From NCBI GenBank assembly GCA_000169115.1, contig AAVV01000004.1:186001-250000 (forward strand): a stretch of 64,000 bases of DNA. The letters run 5' to 3'. Positions within the stretch are counted from its first letter, which is position 1, and the number at the start of each line of letters is the position of its first letter. The notes under the pieces are model-generated. The model searched no databases. It had not been told where the DNA came from and saw nothing but the letters and a program-made list of their open reading frames with translations. This DNA comes from a marine gamma proteobacterium HTCC2080. Its GTDB lineage: Bacteria > Pseudomonadota > Gammaproteobacteria > Pseudomonadales > Halieaceae. Shown one piece after another: positions 44,484-52,417 of the stretch. The position numbers and the translations under genes are program-made.

Positions 44484-44531
44484 ACAAGCTAGGGCCTGCA
44501 CAAACTAGGGCCTGCACAAGCTAGGCCCCGG
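44484..44531. repeat. 16-bp tandem repeat, three imperfect copies
   Basis: ACAAGCTAGGGCCTGC (44484-44499), ACAAACTAGGGCCTGC (44500-44515) and ACAAGCTAGGCCCCGG (44516-44531). It lies just downstream of the palindrome between convergent genes. Its CTAGGGC core recalls the heptamer array 2.5 kb away, perhaps by chance. Confidence 0.8.
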
Positions 44532-44590
44532 TAAATTTTAAGCCAAACACCACTCAGCTCGGGTTTGCACCCAAGCACCCTCAGGCCCGT

Positions 44591-45241
44591 TCAACGGCCA
44601 CTGCTTTTGGCAAACATAACTTCGGGCTCGTCAGGCTGCCAGGGCGGGTACTTGGCCATGATGCCAGTGAAGGTATCTGACACCAGCCAGTCGTTTAACC
44701 ATGTGCGCACTGTTGGATAAGGTGCGTCTAGCCACCAGGTGGGGTCGACACCGGCAAACTGCCGCACAAAGGGAAACACGGCCACGTCGGCTCGTGTCGC
44801 CCGCTCACCGCCCAACCAGCGCTGTGCGCTTAGGCGTTGCTCCAGGTCACCAATAAACTCCTCGGCCTGCTCGCGGTAATACACCGCCGATTGTTCCGGA
44901 TGACGGTCGGCATATTTGTACTTATCGAGCCAGCCCTTAAAACTCCCATCGCAGGCGTTAATAAGCGCGGCTGTTTCGGGGGAGGCGTCACACCAGCTAT
45001 TGGGATCATTTTGCTCAAGGGCCCAATCGATAATGGCGAGGCTCTCTTCGATCACCGTACCGTTTGATAAAACCAGCACCGGCACCGTCGCCTTTGGCGA
45101 GGCCTCAATGAGTGCGGCAGGTTTATAACGCAGTACGACTTCTCGCAGGCTCACTGGGGTGTCCGATGCCCAAATGGCCATACGCGCGCGCATGGCATAG
45201 GGGCAGCGACGAAAGGAATACAAAATAGGCAGCGGACTCAT
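44591..45241 (-). CDS. glutathione S-transferase
   Basis: From the ATG at 45241 the protein has 216 residues. ILYSFRRCPYAMRARMAI is a glutaredoxin-like start with Cys in CPY-x-R as the redox or GSH-binding residue, and KATVPVLVLSNGTVIEESLAIIDW has the cis-Pro and Glu/Ser of the GSH site. The helical domain has RATRADVAVFPFVRQF. It resembles bacterial GSTs of the omega/beta-like group, which act as thiol transferases or reductases. It stands alone on the minus strand and diverges from the ethanolamine permease about 100 bp away. Confidence 0.88.
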   Translation of the reverse strand: MSPLPILYSFRRCPYAMRARMAIWASDTPVSLREVVLRYKPAALIEASPKATVPVLVLSNGTVIEESLAIIDWALEQNDPNSWCDASPETAALINACDGSFKGWLDKYKYADRHPEQSAVYYREQAEEFIGDLEQRLSAQRWLGGERATRADVAVFPFVRQFAGVDPTWWLDAPYPTVRTWLNDWLVSDTFTGIMAKYPPWQPDEPEVMFAKSSGR

Positions 45242-45342
45242 GGCGCCTACCCTAACAGGGCTTCGGCTTAGGGCACAGACGGCAGCAGACGGCTTGAGCG
45301 AGTCGGGGTAAGCTAGGGCCATAGGCCAATGGAAGTAATGCC

Positions 45343-46800
45343 ATGCGCGAAGACAGCAGCAGCAATAGCACCGGTTTGAAGCAGGGCGCGGTCGATTATG
45401 AATCTGTGGACAGCGGCTACCTAGAGCAACGCCAGCTTAAGCAAGGCACGGCAGGGTGGATTTTGCTGGCCGGGCTGGGGGTGTCTTATGTGATCTCGGG
45501 CGATTTTGCCGGCTGGAACTTTGGCTTTGCCCAAGGGGGCTTTGGCGGCATGTTTATTGCCACGGTGCTTATTGCCCTCATGTACGGCTGCATGGTGTTT
45601 GGCCTTGCCGAGCTGTCGGCCATGATTCCCACCGCGGGTGGCGGCTACGGCTTTGCCCGACGCGCCATGGGCCCGGTAGGTGGCTTCTTAACCGGCACGG
45701 CAATTTTACTGGAGTACGCCATTGCCCCCGCGGCCATTGCCGTTTTTATTGGCGGCTATACCGGCGCCCTCTTGGGTGTGGATGGCCCCATTATTTACGC
45801 CCTGTTCTACACCATATTTGTGGGCATTCATTTGCGGGGTACCGGTGAAGCCCTGAAAATTATGCTGGTCATTACCGCCGTCGCGGTGCTCGCCCTTTTA
45901 CTGTTTGTGGTGGGCATGCTGCCGCACTTTTCCTGGGACAACCTCACCGACATGCCGGTTAACACCGACGCGGTGGGTGCCAGTATTTGGCTACCCGAGG
46001 GCTACTGGGGTATTTGGGGGGCCATTCCTTTTGCCATTTGGCTATTCCTCGCGGTTGAGGGCGTGCCCCTTGCGGCCGAAGAAAGTAAAGACCCGACCCG
46101 GGATATGCCCAAGGGCATTATTACGGCCATGCTCATTTTATTGCTGCTGGGTGGCTTGGTGTTGTTTCTGGCACCCGGGGGTTCTAGCGCTGCGCTAATG
46201 GCAGACCACGCTGCGCCGTTAGTAGGTGCCCTGCAACACGTGTATGGCGAAAACTCGGTGCTGGCCACTGTGGTCAATGTAGTGGGCCTCGCGGGGCTTA
46301 TCGCCAGCTTCTTTTCTATTATTTTTGGCTACTCACGACAGGTGTTTGCCCTGTCACGCGCGGGGTATTTGCCGCGCTGGCTGTCGGTGACCAGCGCCCG
46401 CAAAGTGCCCGTGCTGGCCCTGATCGTACCGGGCGTGTTTGGCTTTGCCCTGTCGCTCACCGGTGCGGGTGACCTTATGATTACTATGGCGGTCTTTGGT
46501 GCCACGCTGTCTTACGGGCTGATGATGGCCTCACATATTTTGCTGCGTTTGAAAGAGCCCGATCTTGAGCGCCCCTACCGCACCCCCGGGGGCATACTCA
46601 CCACTAGCATTGCCTTGGTACTATCGGTGGTGGCCTTTGCCAGTACCTTTGTGGTGAGTCGCGAAGCAGCGCTGTGGTCGGCTGTTTTCTACGGCGCGCT
46701 AGTGGCTTACTTTGCGCTGTATAGCCGGCATCATTTGGTGGCTCAGGCCCCCGAAGAAGAATTTGCGGCACTAGCCAAGGCCGAAGCCGAACTGCAATAG
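45343..46800 (+). CDS. eat: ethanolamine permease-like APC transporter
   Basis: This amino acid/polyamine/organocation permease of 485 residues has about 12 TM helices and an N-terminal hydrophilic tail. The text after residue 35 (GTAGWILLAGLGVSYVISGD, FAGWNFGFAQGGFGGM, LAELSAMIPTAGGGYGFARR, GFLTGTAILLEYAIAPAAIAVFIGGY) is characteristic of ethanolamine permeases. GGAA is suitably placed before the ATG. The next two genes on the same strand (glutamine-synthetase-like ligase and iron alcohol dehydrogenase) support uptake of ethanolamine or a similar short amino alcohol; the exact substrate is inferred. Confidence 0.85.
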   Translation: MREDSSSNSTGLKQGAVDYESVDSGYLEQRQLKQGTAGWILLAGLGVSYVISGDFAGWNFGFAQGGFGGMFIATVLIALMYGCMVFGLAELSAMIPTAGGGYGFARRAMGPVGGFLTGTAILLEYAIAPAAIAVFIGGYTGALLGVDGPIIYALFYTIFVGIHLRGTGEALKIMLVITAVAVLALLLFVVGMLPHFSWDNLTDMPVNTDAVGASIWLPEGYWGIWGAIPFAIWLFLAVEGVPLAAEESKDPTRDMPKGIITAMLILLLLGGLVLFLAPGGSSAALMADHAAPLVGALQHVYGENSVLATVVNVVGLAGLIASFFSIIFGYSRQVFALSRAGYLPRWLSVTSARKVPVLALIVPGVFGFALSLTGAGDLMITMAVFGATLSYGLMMASHILLRLKEPDLERPYRTPGGILTTSIALVLSVVAFASTFVVSREAALWSAVFYGALVAYFALYSRHHLVAQAPEEEFAALAKAEAELQ

Positions 46801-46918
46801 AGAGCGGCTGTTAATAACTGCGACTGATCGCTAGTGATGAGTCACTGCAATTAAGCGCTGTAATGAGAAGCTTTAATAAACAGCAGCGATCTATGCTGCC
46901 ACGTGTATCGCCACAGGC

Positions 46919-46944
46919 GGTTGGGGTTTCGATACCCCATAACC
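46919..46944 (+). promoter_or_regulatory. leader hairpin before the glutamine-synthetase-like gene
   Basis: GGTTGGGGT (46919-46927) can pair with ACCCCATAACC (46934-46944), with a two-base bulge, around a six-base TTCGAT loop. It ends 33 bases before the GTG start and could be a leader structure or a pause site. GCAGC...GCTGC near 46881-46899 is another small arm pair. Confidence 0.3.
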
Positions 46945-46977
46945 ACTGCAGCAACCTGAAGAGGGAACCCCACTACC

Positions 46978-48357
46978 GTGCTAACACCTCAAGACATAAA
47001 CAGCGTTGACGATGCCAAGCGTATTGTCAGCGAGCGCAACCTAAGCCACGTCAAAATTGGCTTGTTCGACATTGACGGCGTCATGCGGGGCAAATACCTG
47101 CGTAAAGAAAAGTTCTTTGCCGCCCTCGATAAAGGCCTGGCCTTTTGCGACGTGGTGCTGGGCTGGGACTCTGGCGATCAGCTCTATGAGGGTGTTGGCG
47201 TGGAGTACACCGGCTGGCACACGGGTTACCCCGATGCCCCGGTGCAAGTGGTGCCCGGTAGCTGCCGAGACATTCCTTTTGAACCGGGCATGCTGCTGTT
47301 TTTATGTGAGTTTGCCGGCGACGCCGCAGCACTTTGCCCCCGCAACGTGTTGGCCCGCACCCTAGAGCGCGCCGCCGACATGGGCTATACCGCCCACGCC
47401 GCTTTTGAATACGAGTTCTTTTTGTTTAACGAAACTCCCCATTCGGTGCGACAAAAAAATTATCAAAACTTACAGCCCATAACGCCGGGGTTTTTTGGTT
47501 ACTCCATGCTGCGCAACTCGGTGTACGCCGAGCTGTATCAAGAGTTATTAGATATGGGTGAGGCCATGGGCTTTCCCATTGAGGGGCTGCATACCGAGAC
47601 CGGCCCCGGAGTCATTGAAGCCGCACTGGTCGTAGATGAGGCCGGCAACGCTGCCGACAAAGCAGCACTGTTTAAAACCTTCACCAAAGTCTGGGCCCAG
47701 CGCCGTGATCTTATGGCCACCTTTATGGCCAAATGGTCCAACGACTACCCAGGACAGTCGGGGCACATTCATGTGTCACTGCGCCACAAAGACGACGGCC
47801 GTTCAGCATTCTTTGACGCCGACCAACCCCTCACCATGAGCGACACCCAGCGGCATTTTATTGGCGGGCAACAGCGCTACATGCCCGAGCTGCTGGCCAT
47901 GGTGGCCTCTACCGTGAACGCCTATACCCGCCTGGTGCCGGGGTTCTGGGCACCCACCGATGCCACCTGGGGCTGCGAAAATCGCACCACCGCCCTGCGG
48001 TTAATACCGGGTAGCGACAGCTCTCAGCGGGTGGAATATCGCGTAGGGCCGGCCGACGCCAACCCTTACTTGGCCCTGAGCGCGGCCTTGGCCTCGGGGC
48101 TTCAAGGTATTGCCGAGGGCCTCGAGCCCGAGCCCATGGTAGAAGGCAACGCCTACGACCAAACACACCCCGGGCACCTCGCCCTGCCCCAATCGCTAAG
48201 CGATGCCACCGCGTTATTTAAGCATTCCCGCACGGCGCGCAGCCTGTTTGGTGATGCCTTTGTCGACCACTTTGCCGCTAGCCGGCAGTGGGAAGCCTCG
48301 GAGCATCGCAAGCACGTGAGCGACTGGGAACTGCAACGTTATTTCGAAATTATTTGA
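46978..48357 (+). CDS. glutamine synthetase-family gamma-glutamyl-amine ligase
   Basis: This ATP-dependent ligase of 459 residues with a GTG start (AGAGGGA about 11 bases upstream) shows glutamine-synthetase motifs: EYEFFLF with metal glutamates, ETGPGVIEAAL, the substrate histidines in SGHIHVSL, arginines in NRTTALRLIP and RVEYRVGPADANPYL. Unlike GlnA it lacks the C-terminal adenylylation tyrosine (NLYDLP-type) loop; the N-terminal IGLFDIDGVMRGKYL replaces the GlnA start. These features fit the GlnA-like group that glutamylates amines such as ethanolamine or isopropylamine. Position between the ethanolamine permease and the alcohol dehydrogenase suggests it makes gamma-glutamyl-ethanolamide (inference). 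Confidence 0.82.
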   Translation: MLTPQDINSVDDAKRIVSERNLSHVKIGLFDIDGVMRGKYLRKEKFFAALDKGLAFCDVVLGWDSGDQLYEGVGVEYTGWHTGYPDAPVQVVPGSCRDIPFEPGMLLFLCEFAGDAAALCPRNVLARTLERAADMGYTAHAAFEYEFFLFNETPHSVRQKNYQNLQPITPGFFGYSMLRNSVYAELYQELLDMGEAMGFPIEGLHTETGPGVIEAALVVDEAGNAADKAALFKTFTKVWAQRRDLMATFMAKWSNDYPGQSGHIHVSLRHKDDGRSAFFDADQPLTMSDTQRHFIGGQQRYMPELLAMVASTVNAYTRLVPGFWAPTDATWGCENRTTALRLIPGSDSSQRVEYRVGPADANPYLALSAALASGLQGIAEGLEPEPMVEGNAYDQTHPGHLALPQSLSDATALFKHSRTARSLFGDAFVDHFAASRQWEASEHRKHVSDWELQRYFEII

Positions 48358-48367
48358 GCCCATACCT

Positions 48368-49543
48368 ATGACAACAGAACCCGTTGACTGGAGTTTTCCC
48401 ACCCAAATGGCCGTAGGCCCCGGGCGCATTGCCGAGTTGCCTGAGTTTTGCCAACAGCAGGGCATACGGGCACCGCTCATTGTGACCGACCCGGGCTTGG
48501 CCGCCCTGCCCATGGTCGCGGCCATAAAAAACGCCTGTGATGACGCGGGCATGACCAGCGGCGTGTTTGCCGATGTTCAGGGCAACCCGACCCTTGAAAA
48601 CGTTGAGGCCGGCGTAGTCGCTTTTCATGCTGGCGATCACGATGGCGTAGTGGCCTTAGGCGGCGGCTCGGCCCTTGATGCGGGAAAAGCCATTGCCTTT
48701 GCCTCGGGGCAAAACCGCCCCCTGTGGGACTTTGTTGACGTTGAAGACGGCTGGATGCTGGCCAAGAGCGAGGGCATTGCCCCGATTATTGCTGTACCCA
48801 CCACCGCAGGCACGGGGTCGGAGGTGGGCCGAATTTCGGTGATCACCGACAGCGCCCAACACCAAAAGCGCTTGGTATTTCACCCTCAGATACAGCCCTC
48901 GGTGGTTATTTTAGACCCCGAGCTGACCCTGAGTTTGCCCAGTCACTTAACCGCAGCCACGGGTATGGACGCCCTGTCTCATAGCCTTGAAGCCTATTGC
49001 ACCCCGGCTTTTCACCCGATGGCTGAGGGTATTGCCCTGCGGGGCATTCGCCTGACACAGCAATATTTGGCTCGGGCCGTTTACGACGGCAGTGACCTTG
49101 AGGCGCGCACCCAATTGCTGGTGGCGTCATCGATGGGGGCCACCGCGTTTCAAAAAGGCCTGGGAGCCATGCATGCCCTCGCCCACCCCATGGGGGCGCA
49201 TTACAACGCTCATCACGGGCTGCTCAACGCTATTGTTATGCCCTATGTTTTGCACGCCAATCGCAGCGCTATTGAGCCTAAAATTACCGAGCTGGCCCGA
49301 TACCTCGATTTGAAAAACCCTAGCTTTGACGCCTTCTTTGATTGGGTGTTAAACCTGCGAGCAGAAATAGGCATTGCCCCACGGCTTCTCGACATTGGCA
49401 TTGATGACAGCGACGCCGAGCTTATTGGCGAAGAGGCCGCGGTAGACCCCACCGCCGCGACCAACCCTATTGCCTTTAGCCCTGCCCAATACAGCGCGCT
49501 GTTTCGCAACGCCGTAAACGGAGAGTTCGACGCGATAGGCTAA
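48368..49543 (+). CDS. iron-containing alcohol dehydrogenase
   Basis: This is a group III metal-dependent NAD(P)+ alcohol dehydrogenase. The metal ligands are Asp201 and His205 (ATGMDALSHSLEAYC), His269 and His283 (GAMHALAHPMGAHYNAHHG), spaced as in FucO. The dinucleotide loop is VVALGGGSALDAGK at about 94-107. It is 391 residues long and starts ten bases after the glutamine-synthetase-like stop, so the two are cotranscribed. It could oxidise the hydroxyl of gamma-glutamyl-ethanolamide to an aldehyde for later cleavage (inference). No aldehyde dehydrogenase or gamma-glutamyl hydrolase follows directly. Confidence 0.88.
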   Translation: MTTEPVDWSFPTQMAVGPGRIAELPEFCQQQGIRAPLIVTDPGLAALPMVAAIKNACDDAGMTSGVFADVQGNPTLENVEAGVVAFHAGDHDGVVALGGGSALDAGKAIAFASGQNRPLWDFVDVEDGWMLAKSEGIAPIIAVPTTAGTGSEVGRISVITDSAQHQKRLVFHPQIQPSVVILDPELTLSLPSHLTAATGMDALSHSLEAYCTPAFHPMAEGIALRGIRLTQQYLARAVYDGSDLEARTQLLVASSMGATAFQKGLGAMHALAHPMGAHYNAHHGLLNAIVMPYVLHANRSAIEPKITELARYLDLKNPSFDAFFDWVLNLRAEIGIAPRLLDIGIDDSDAELIGEEAAVDPTAATNPIAFSPAQYSALFRNAVNGEFDAIG

Positions 49544-49905
49544 GCCTAGGGTGAGGCTAAATTGAGATGAGGGTGGTCCGAGGGTTACCCGCACCTCTTT
49601 ACCTGCGCCTGGCTCCTGGCTCCTGACTTCTGGCTACCGGCCTCGCCGCATGGCTGCGCACTATGGGGCTGCTGGGCCGCTTAGCGCCCTGTCATGTCGC
49701 GCTTACCCATTGTGCACCAAACGATAAACCTCTCGTAGCCGTGGGTAACGGCACGGGCACGGACATGCACGTAAAGCTAAAAAAGCCCCTGCCATAATTC
49801 GCCACATTTGATCGCCGTTGCACAGCACTGCATAACGGTGCCGCCACCTTTGTTTGTCTTAATGAGGATCTAGCCCCCTTGGCAGGCAACCCGGAGCGAC
49901 ACGTT
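49544..49905. other. intergenic region, no gene seen
   Basis: A 362-bp stretch between the iron alcohol dehydrogenase and the next exported protein. It has only short CTGGCTCCTGGCTCCTGACT-type repetition near 49610-49640 and no supported gene or strong terminator. The promoter of the next gene is not obvious. Confidence 0.35.
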
Positions 49906-50667
49906 ATGGAACACTCACAGCACACGCAAAAACTGGCGACTACAACTACCCTCAGCGCAACAAACCCACCAGCGAACGGCCGCAAGAACAATCTCACCCG
50001 AAAAACTCACCCACGGTGTGCCCGAGCCCACCGCCGCTCGTTACGCCGAGCCTTCCGCGAAGCCATGCGCCGAGCGCTCAGCAAAAAGTCTGTGCTTGCG
50101 GGGCTAGCGGCTGTTGTTGCCCAGGGCAGCCACGCTGAGACCAGCGCCACCCTCTCGAGCTACGCACCCGTGTTTAAAGATGCCGGGGGCTCGGCCTACG
50201 TGCTGTTGAAAAGCAATAATGTGGCCGACAACTATTTGGCGATTCACTTTGACGCGACCCAGCGCTGCCGTGCCACCCTGACGGTGCTCGACTACTACCT
50301 GCAAACCTTCGACGAAGAGGAAAAAGCTTCCTGGCAGGAACTCAATGGACGGCGATTCCCTACGGCCATGCAGGCGCAAATCGGTGATGCACCCCGAGGG
50401 GAAATTAACGCCCAAATACACTTCGAATTTGATGAGAGCGATAGCCCCCAAGGCTTATTGTCGGTGAGTTTTAAGGCCAGCACCCGCTTCATTCAAGACC
50501 TGCAAGAACAGCCACAAGCCGACCTGCGCTACCGCAAAGCCAGCGGCGAATGGACAGACGCACTGAGTTATTCGCTGACCTCAGCCCAAGCAGGCATCGG
50601 TTCGGCCATGGGACATTGTAAGGAGTGGGCTAGAGAGGTTCGGGGGCCTGAGGTGATTGTGATGTAA
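49906..50667 (+). CDS. secreted protein of unknown function with an Arg-rich N-terminus
   Basis: The frame from the ATG at 49906 (GGAG nine bases upstream) gives 253 residues. Residues about 30-58 are Arg/His-rich (HPRCARAHRRSLRRAFREA), then MRRALSKKSVLAGLAAVVAQGSHA looks like a signal peptide. An alternative start at 50065 would place that signal peptide at the N-terminus and is attractive. The mature part is beta-rich with no recognised motif. It ends just before the left border of the defence island, at a 12-bp palindrome. The Arg-rich segment may be real or an artefact of choosing the upstream start. Confidence 0.55.
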   Translation: MEHSQHTQKLATTTTLSATNPPANGRKNNLTRKTHPRCARAHRRSLRRAFREAMRRALSKKSVLAGLAAVVAQGSHAETSATLSSYAPVFKDAGGSAYVLLKSNNVADNYLAIHFDATQRCRATLTVLDYYLQTFDEEEKASWQELNGRRFPTAMQAQIGDAPRGEINAQIHFEFDESDSPQGLLSVSFKASTRFIQDLQEQPQADLRYRKASGEWTDALSYSLTSAQAGIGSAMGHCKEWAREVRGPEVIVM

Positions 50668-50691
50668 GGTCGCCACTCTGCCTAAATCATC

Positions 50692-50744
50692 CCTGCCGGC
50701 AGGTAGCACAGAAGTGATTATTGTGTAGCTTTATACGACACAAT
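50692..50744. promoter_or_regulatory. palindrome and inverted repeat at the start of the restriction-modification locus
   Basis: CCTGCCGGCAGG (50692-50703) is a perfect 12-bp palindrome. ATTGTGT (50720-50726) and ACACAAT (50738-50744) are perfect 7-bp arms 11 bases apart, 76 bp upstream of the methyltransferase ATG at 50820. The second is well placed to be an operator controlling methyltransferase synthesis; the first may be a terminator for the preceding gene or a junction relic. Confidence 0.35.
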
Positions 50745-50819
50745 TGATTCAATAATGGGCACTCCCCTGGACTCAGATCCGCAACTCGTGCTTTAATCAT
50801 CTATATAGATGGGTGGGGA

Positions 50820-52211
50820 ATGGCTCGCCCACCAAAAGGTAGCTTAACGAGTATTTTGAGTGCATTTATGAAAAACACACCCTTAACGATGATCGATTTA
50901 TTCGCTGGTTGTGGTGGATTATCTCTAGGTATGGAGCAAGCGGGATTTACGCCCATCTTTGTGAATGAGCTAAATGATGACGCACGTGCCTCTTATTTAC
51001 TGAATCGAGACTTCGATCTAAAAGGGAAGCCATTTAATCAATGCCATGAGCTTCACTCCGCTGACATATACGAGCTCACACAAAGCCGACTTAAGCAGCT
51101 CAAAAAACATTTGCTCGATCTTGGCCTCATTACAGACCATGACTCCCACACCTCACTAGATCTAATTTGTGGCGGACCACCTTGCCAAGGCTACTCTGGC
51201 ATCGGTCATAGAAGATCTTATGCCGTTGAGAAAAAAGATGTGCCCTCAAACCAGCTTTACGAAAAAATGGCAGAAATTATCGAATTTTTCAGACCCAAAA
51301 TTTTCCTATTTGAAAATGTAAAAGGCCTGCTTTCATCAAAGTGGACCGATGAGGGTGCTAAAGGCGAGATTTGGCAAGATGTTTGGAATCGGTTTAACGC
51401 GATCGAAGGCTACACGATTCATTGGCAACTTGTCTCTGCGAAAGACTACGGTGTGCCACAAAATAGGCCTAGGGTTCTGCTGGTAGGTATACGCAACGAC
51501 GCGATGATGTCAGATTTGGAAAAGCTCCAGCCCATAGTCGAGGCACAAGCTTATGATATTGGAGCTGCGGTCAAATGGGGCTTTCTTCCAGAGCCTACGA
51601 AAGACTATCCCGATCCAAAAATTCTGCTGGGAGATTTGGTGGATGATCCGGTGAAAGATATCCTCCTCAGCGGTAAATATCCGAATGATTTCTCTACAAA
51701 GCGCTACCCAAAGTCAGCTTCCCACAAGCTTCAAAAGCAGCTAAGAACTAGACCTGGAAGTAAAAGTGCCGAGCGAAAAGGCAATGAAGTTACGGAACAT
51801 GAGTACAGCAAACATAAACCATCGGTAGTAAAGAAATTTGCCGCTATGATTGAAAACGACGGCGTTATCCCCGATGAATTCAAGACAAAGAAATTTGCAC
51901 AAAGACTATTAAAGCCCGAGTGGCCACCTGAAGGGCCGAACATTACCGCCACGTCATTACCGGATGACTACGTTCACTTTAGTCAACCTAGAACATTGAG
52001 TGTCCGTGAGTGGGCGCGACTACAGATGTTTCCAGATTGGTATCGGTTCGCAGGTAAGCGCACGACAGGTGGAACCCGCAGGGCAGGCAACCCACTTGAG
52101 GGCAATTTTGACAGAGAGGTCCCGAAGTACACCCAAATTGGAAATGCGGTTCCGGTGAAACTCGCGCTGGAAATTGGTCGGCATTTCGCAACAAAACTGC
52201 TAAACCAATAA
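50820..52211 (+). CDS. DNA cytosine-5 methyltransferase of a type II R-M system
   Basis: This makes 5-methylcytosine in a specific DNA site, protecting the cell from its own nuclease. The 463-residue protein has the conserved motifs in order: DLFAGCGG at 26-33 (AdoMet binding), GGPPCQGYSG with nucleophile Cys122, ENVKGL with Glu165, QNRPRVLLVGIR, and at the C-terminus TQIGNAVPVKLA. The variable target-recognition region lies at about 230-400. The start is uncertain: ATG at 50820 has a close GGGG, and ATG at 50868 (giving MKNTPLTMIDLF) is the alternative. The nuclease gene follows on the same strand about 200 bp later. Base use is visibly more AT-rich than the genes before it, which suggests transfer. 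Confidence 0.92.
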   Translation: MARPPKGSLTSILSAFMKNTPLTMIDLFAGCGGLSLGMEQAGFTPIFVNELNDDARASYLLNRDFDLKGKPFNQCHELHSADIYELTQSRLKQLKKHLLDLGLITDHDSHTSLDLICGGPPCQGYSGIGHRRSYAVEKKDVPSNQLYEKMAEIIEFFRPKIFLFENVKGLLSSKWTDEGAKGEIWQDVWNRFNAIEGYTIHWQLVSAKDYGVPQNRPRVLLVGIRNDAMMSDLEKLQPIVEAQAYDIGAAVKWGFLPEPTKDYPDPKILLGDLVDDPVKDILLSGKYPNDFSTKRYPKSASHKLQKQLRTRPGSKSAERKGNEVTEHEYSKHKPSVVKKFAAMIENDGVIPDEFKTKKFAQRLLKPEWPPEGPNITATSLPDDYVHFSQPRTLSVREWARLQMFPDWYRFAGKRTTGGTRRAGNPLEGNFDREVPKYTQIGNAVPVKLALEIGRHFATKLLNQ

Positions 52212-52417
52212 GCAATGATCTTTACCCTGACCTTCAAAGTCAGATGACTTAAGAGTCGGATTTCAATGACGACTTTAATGCATCGACCCCAAAAATCTAC
52301 AGCACCCATGGCTGATATTTAACACCGCTAATAATCGCGACAACTAATCATGTTGTTGACTCCCCAGCCTCTCTCGATTTCAATCAAATGTATATCGTAG
52401 GGTTGGGATAACTTGAA

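Noticed and set aside
46919-46944. Riboswitch before the glutamine-synthetase-like gene
   Set aside because: A single bulged hairpin does not match any known glutamine or other riboswitch fold.
50820-52211. DruM methyltransferase of a type II Druantia
   Set aside because: The methyltransferase is on the opposite strand, 2 kb away, and directly paired with an MvaI/BcnI-family nuclease, so it is better read as the partner of that R-M system.
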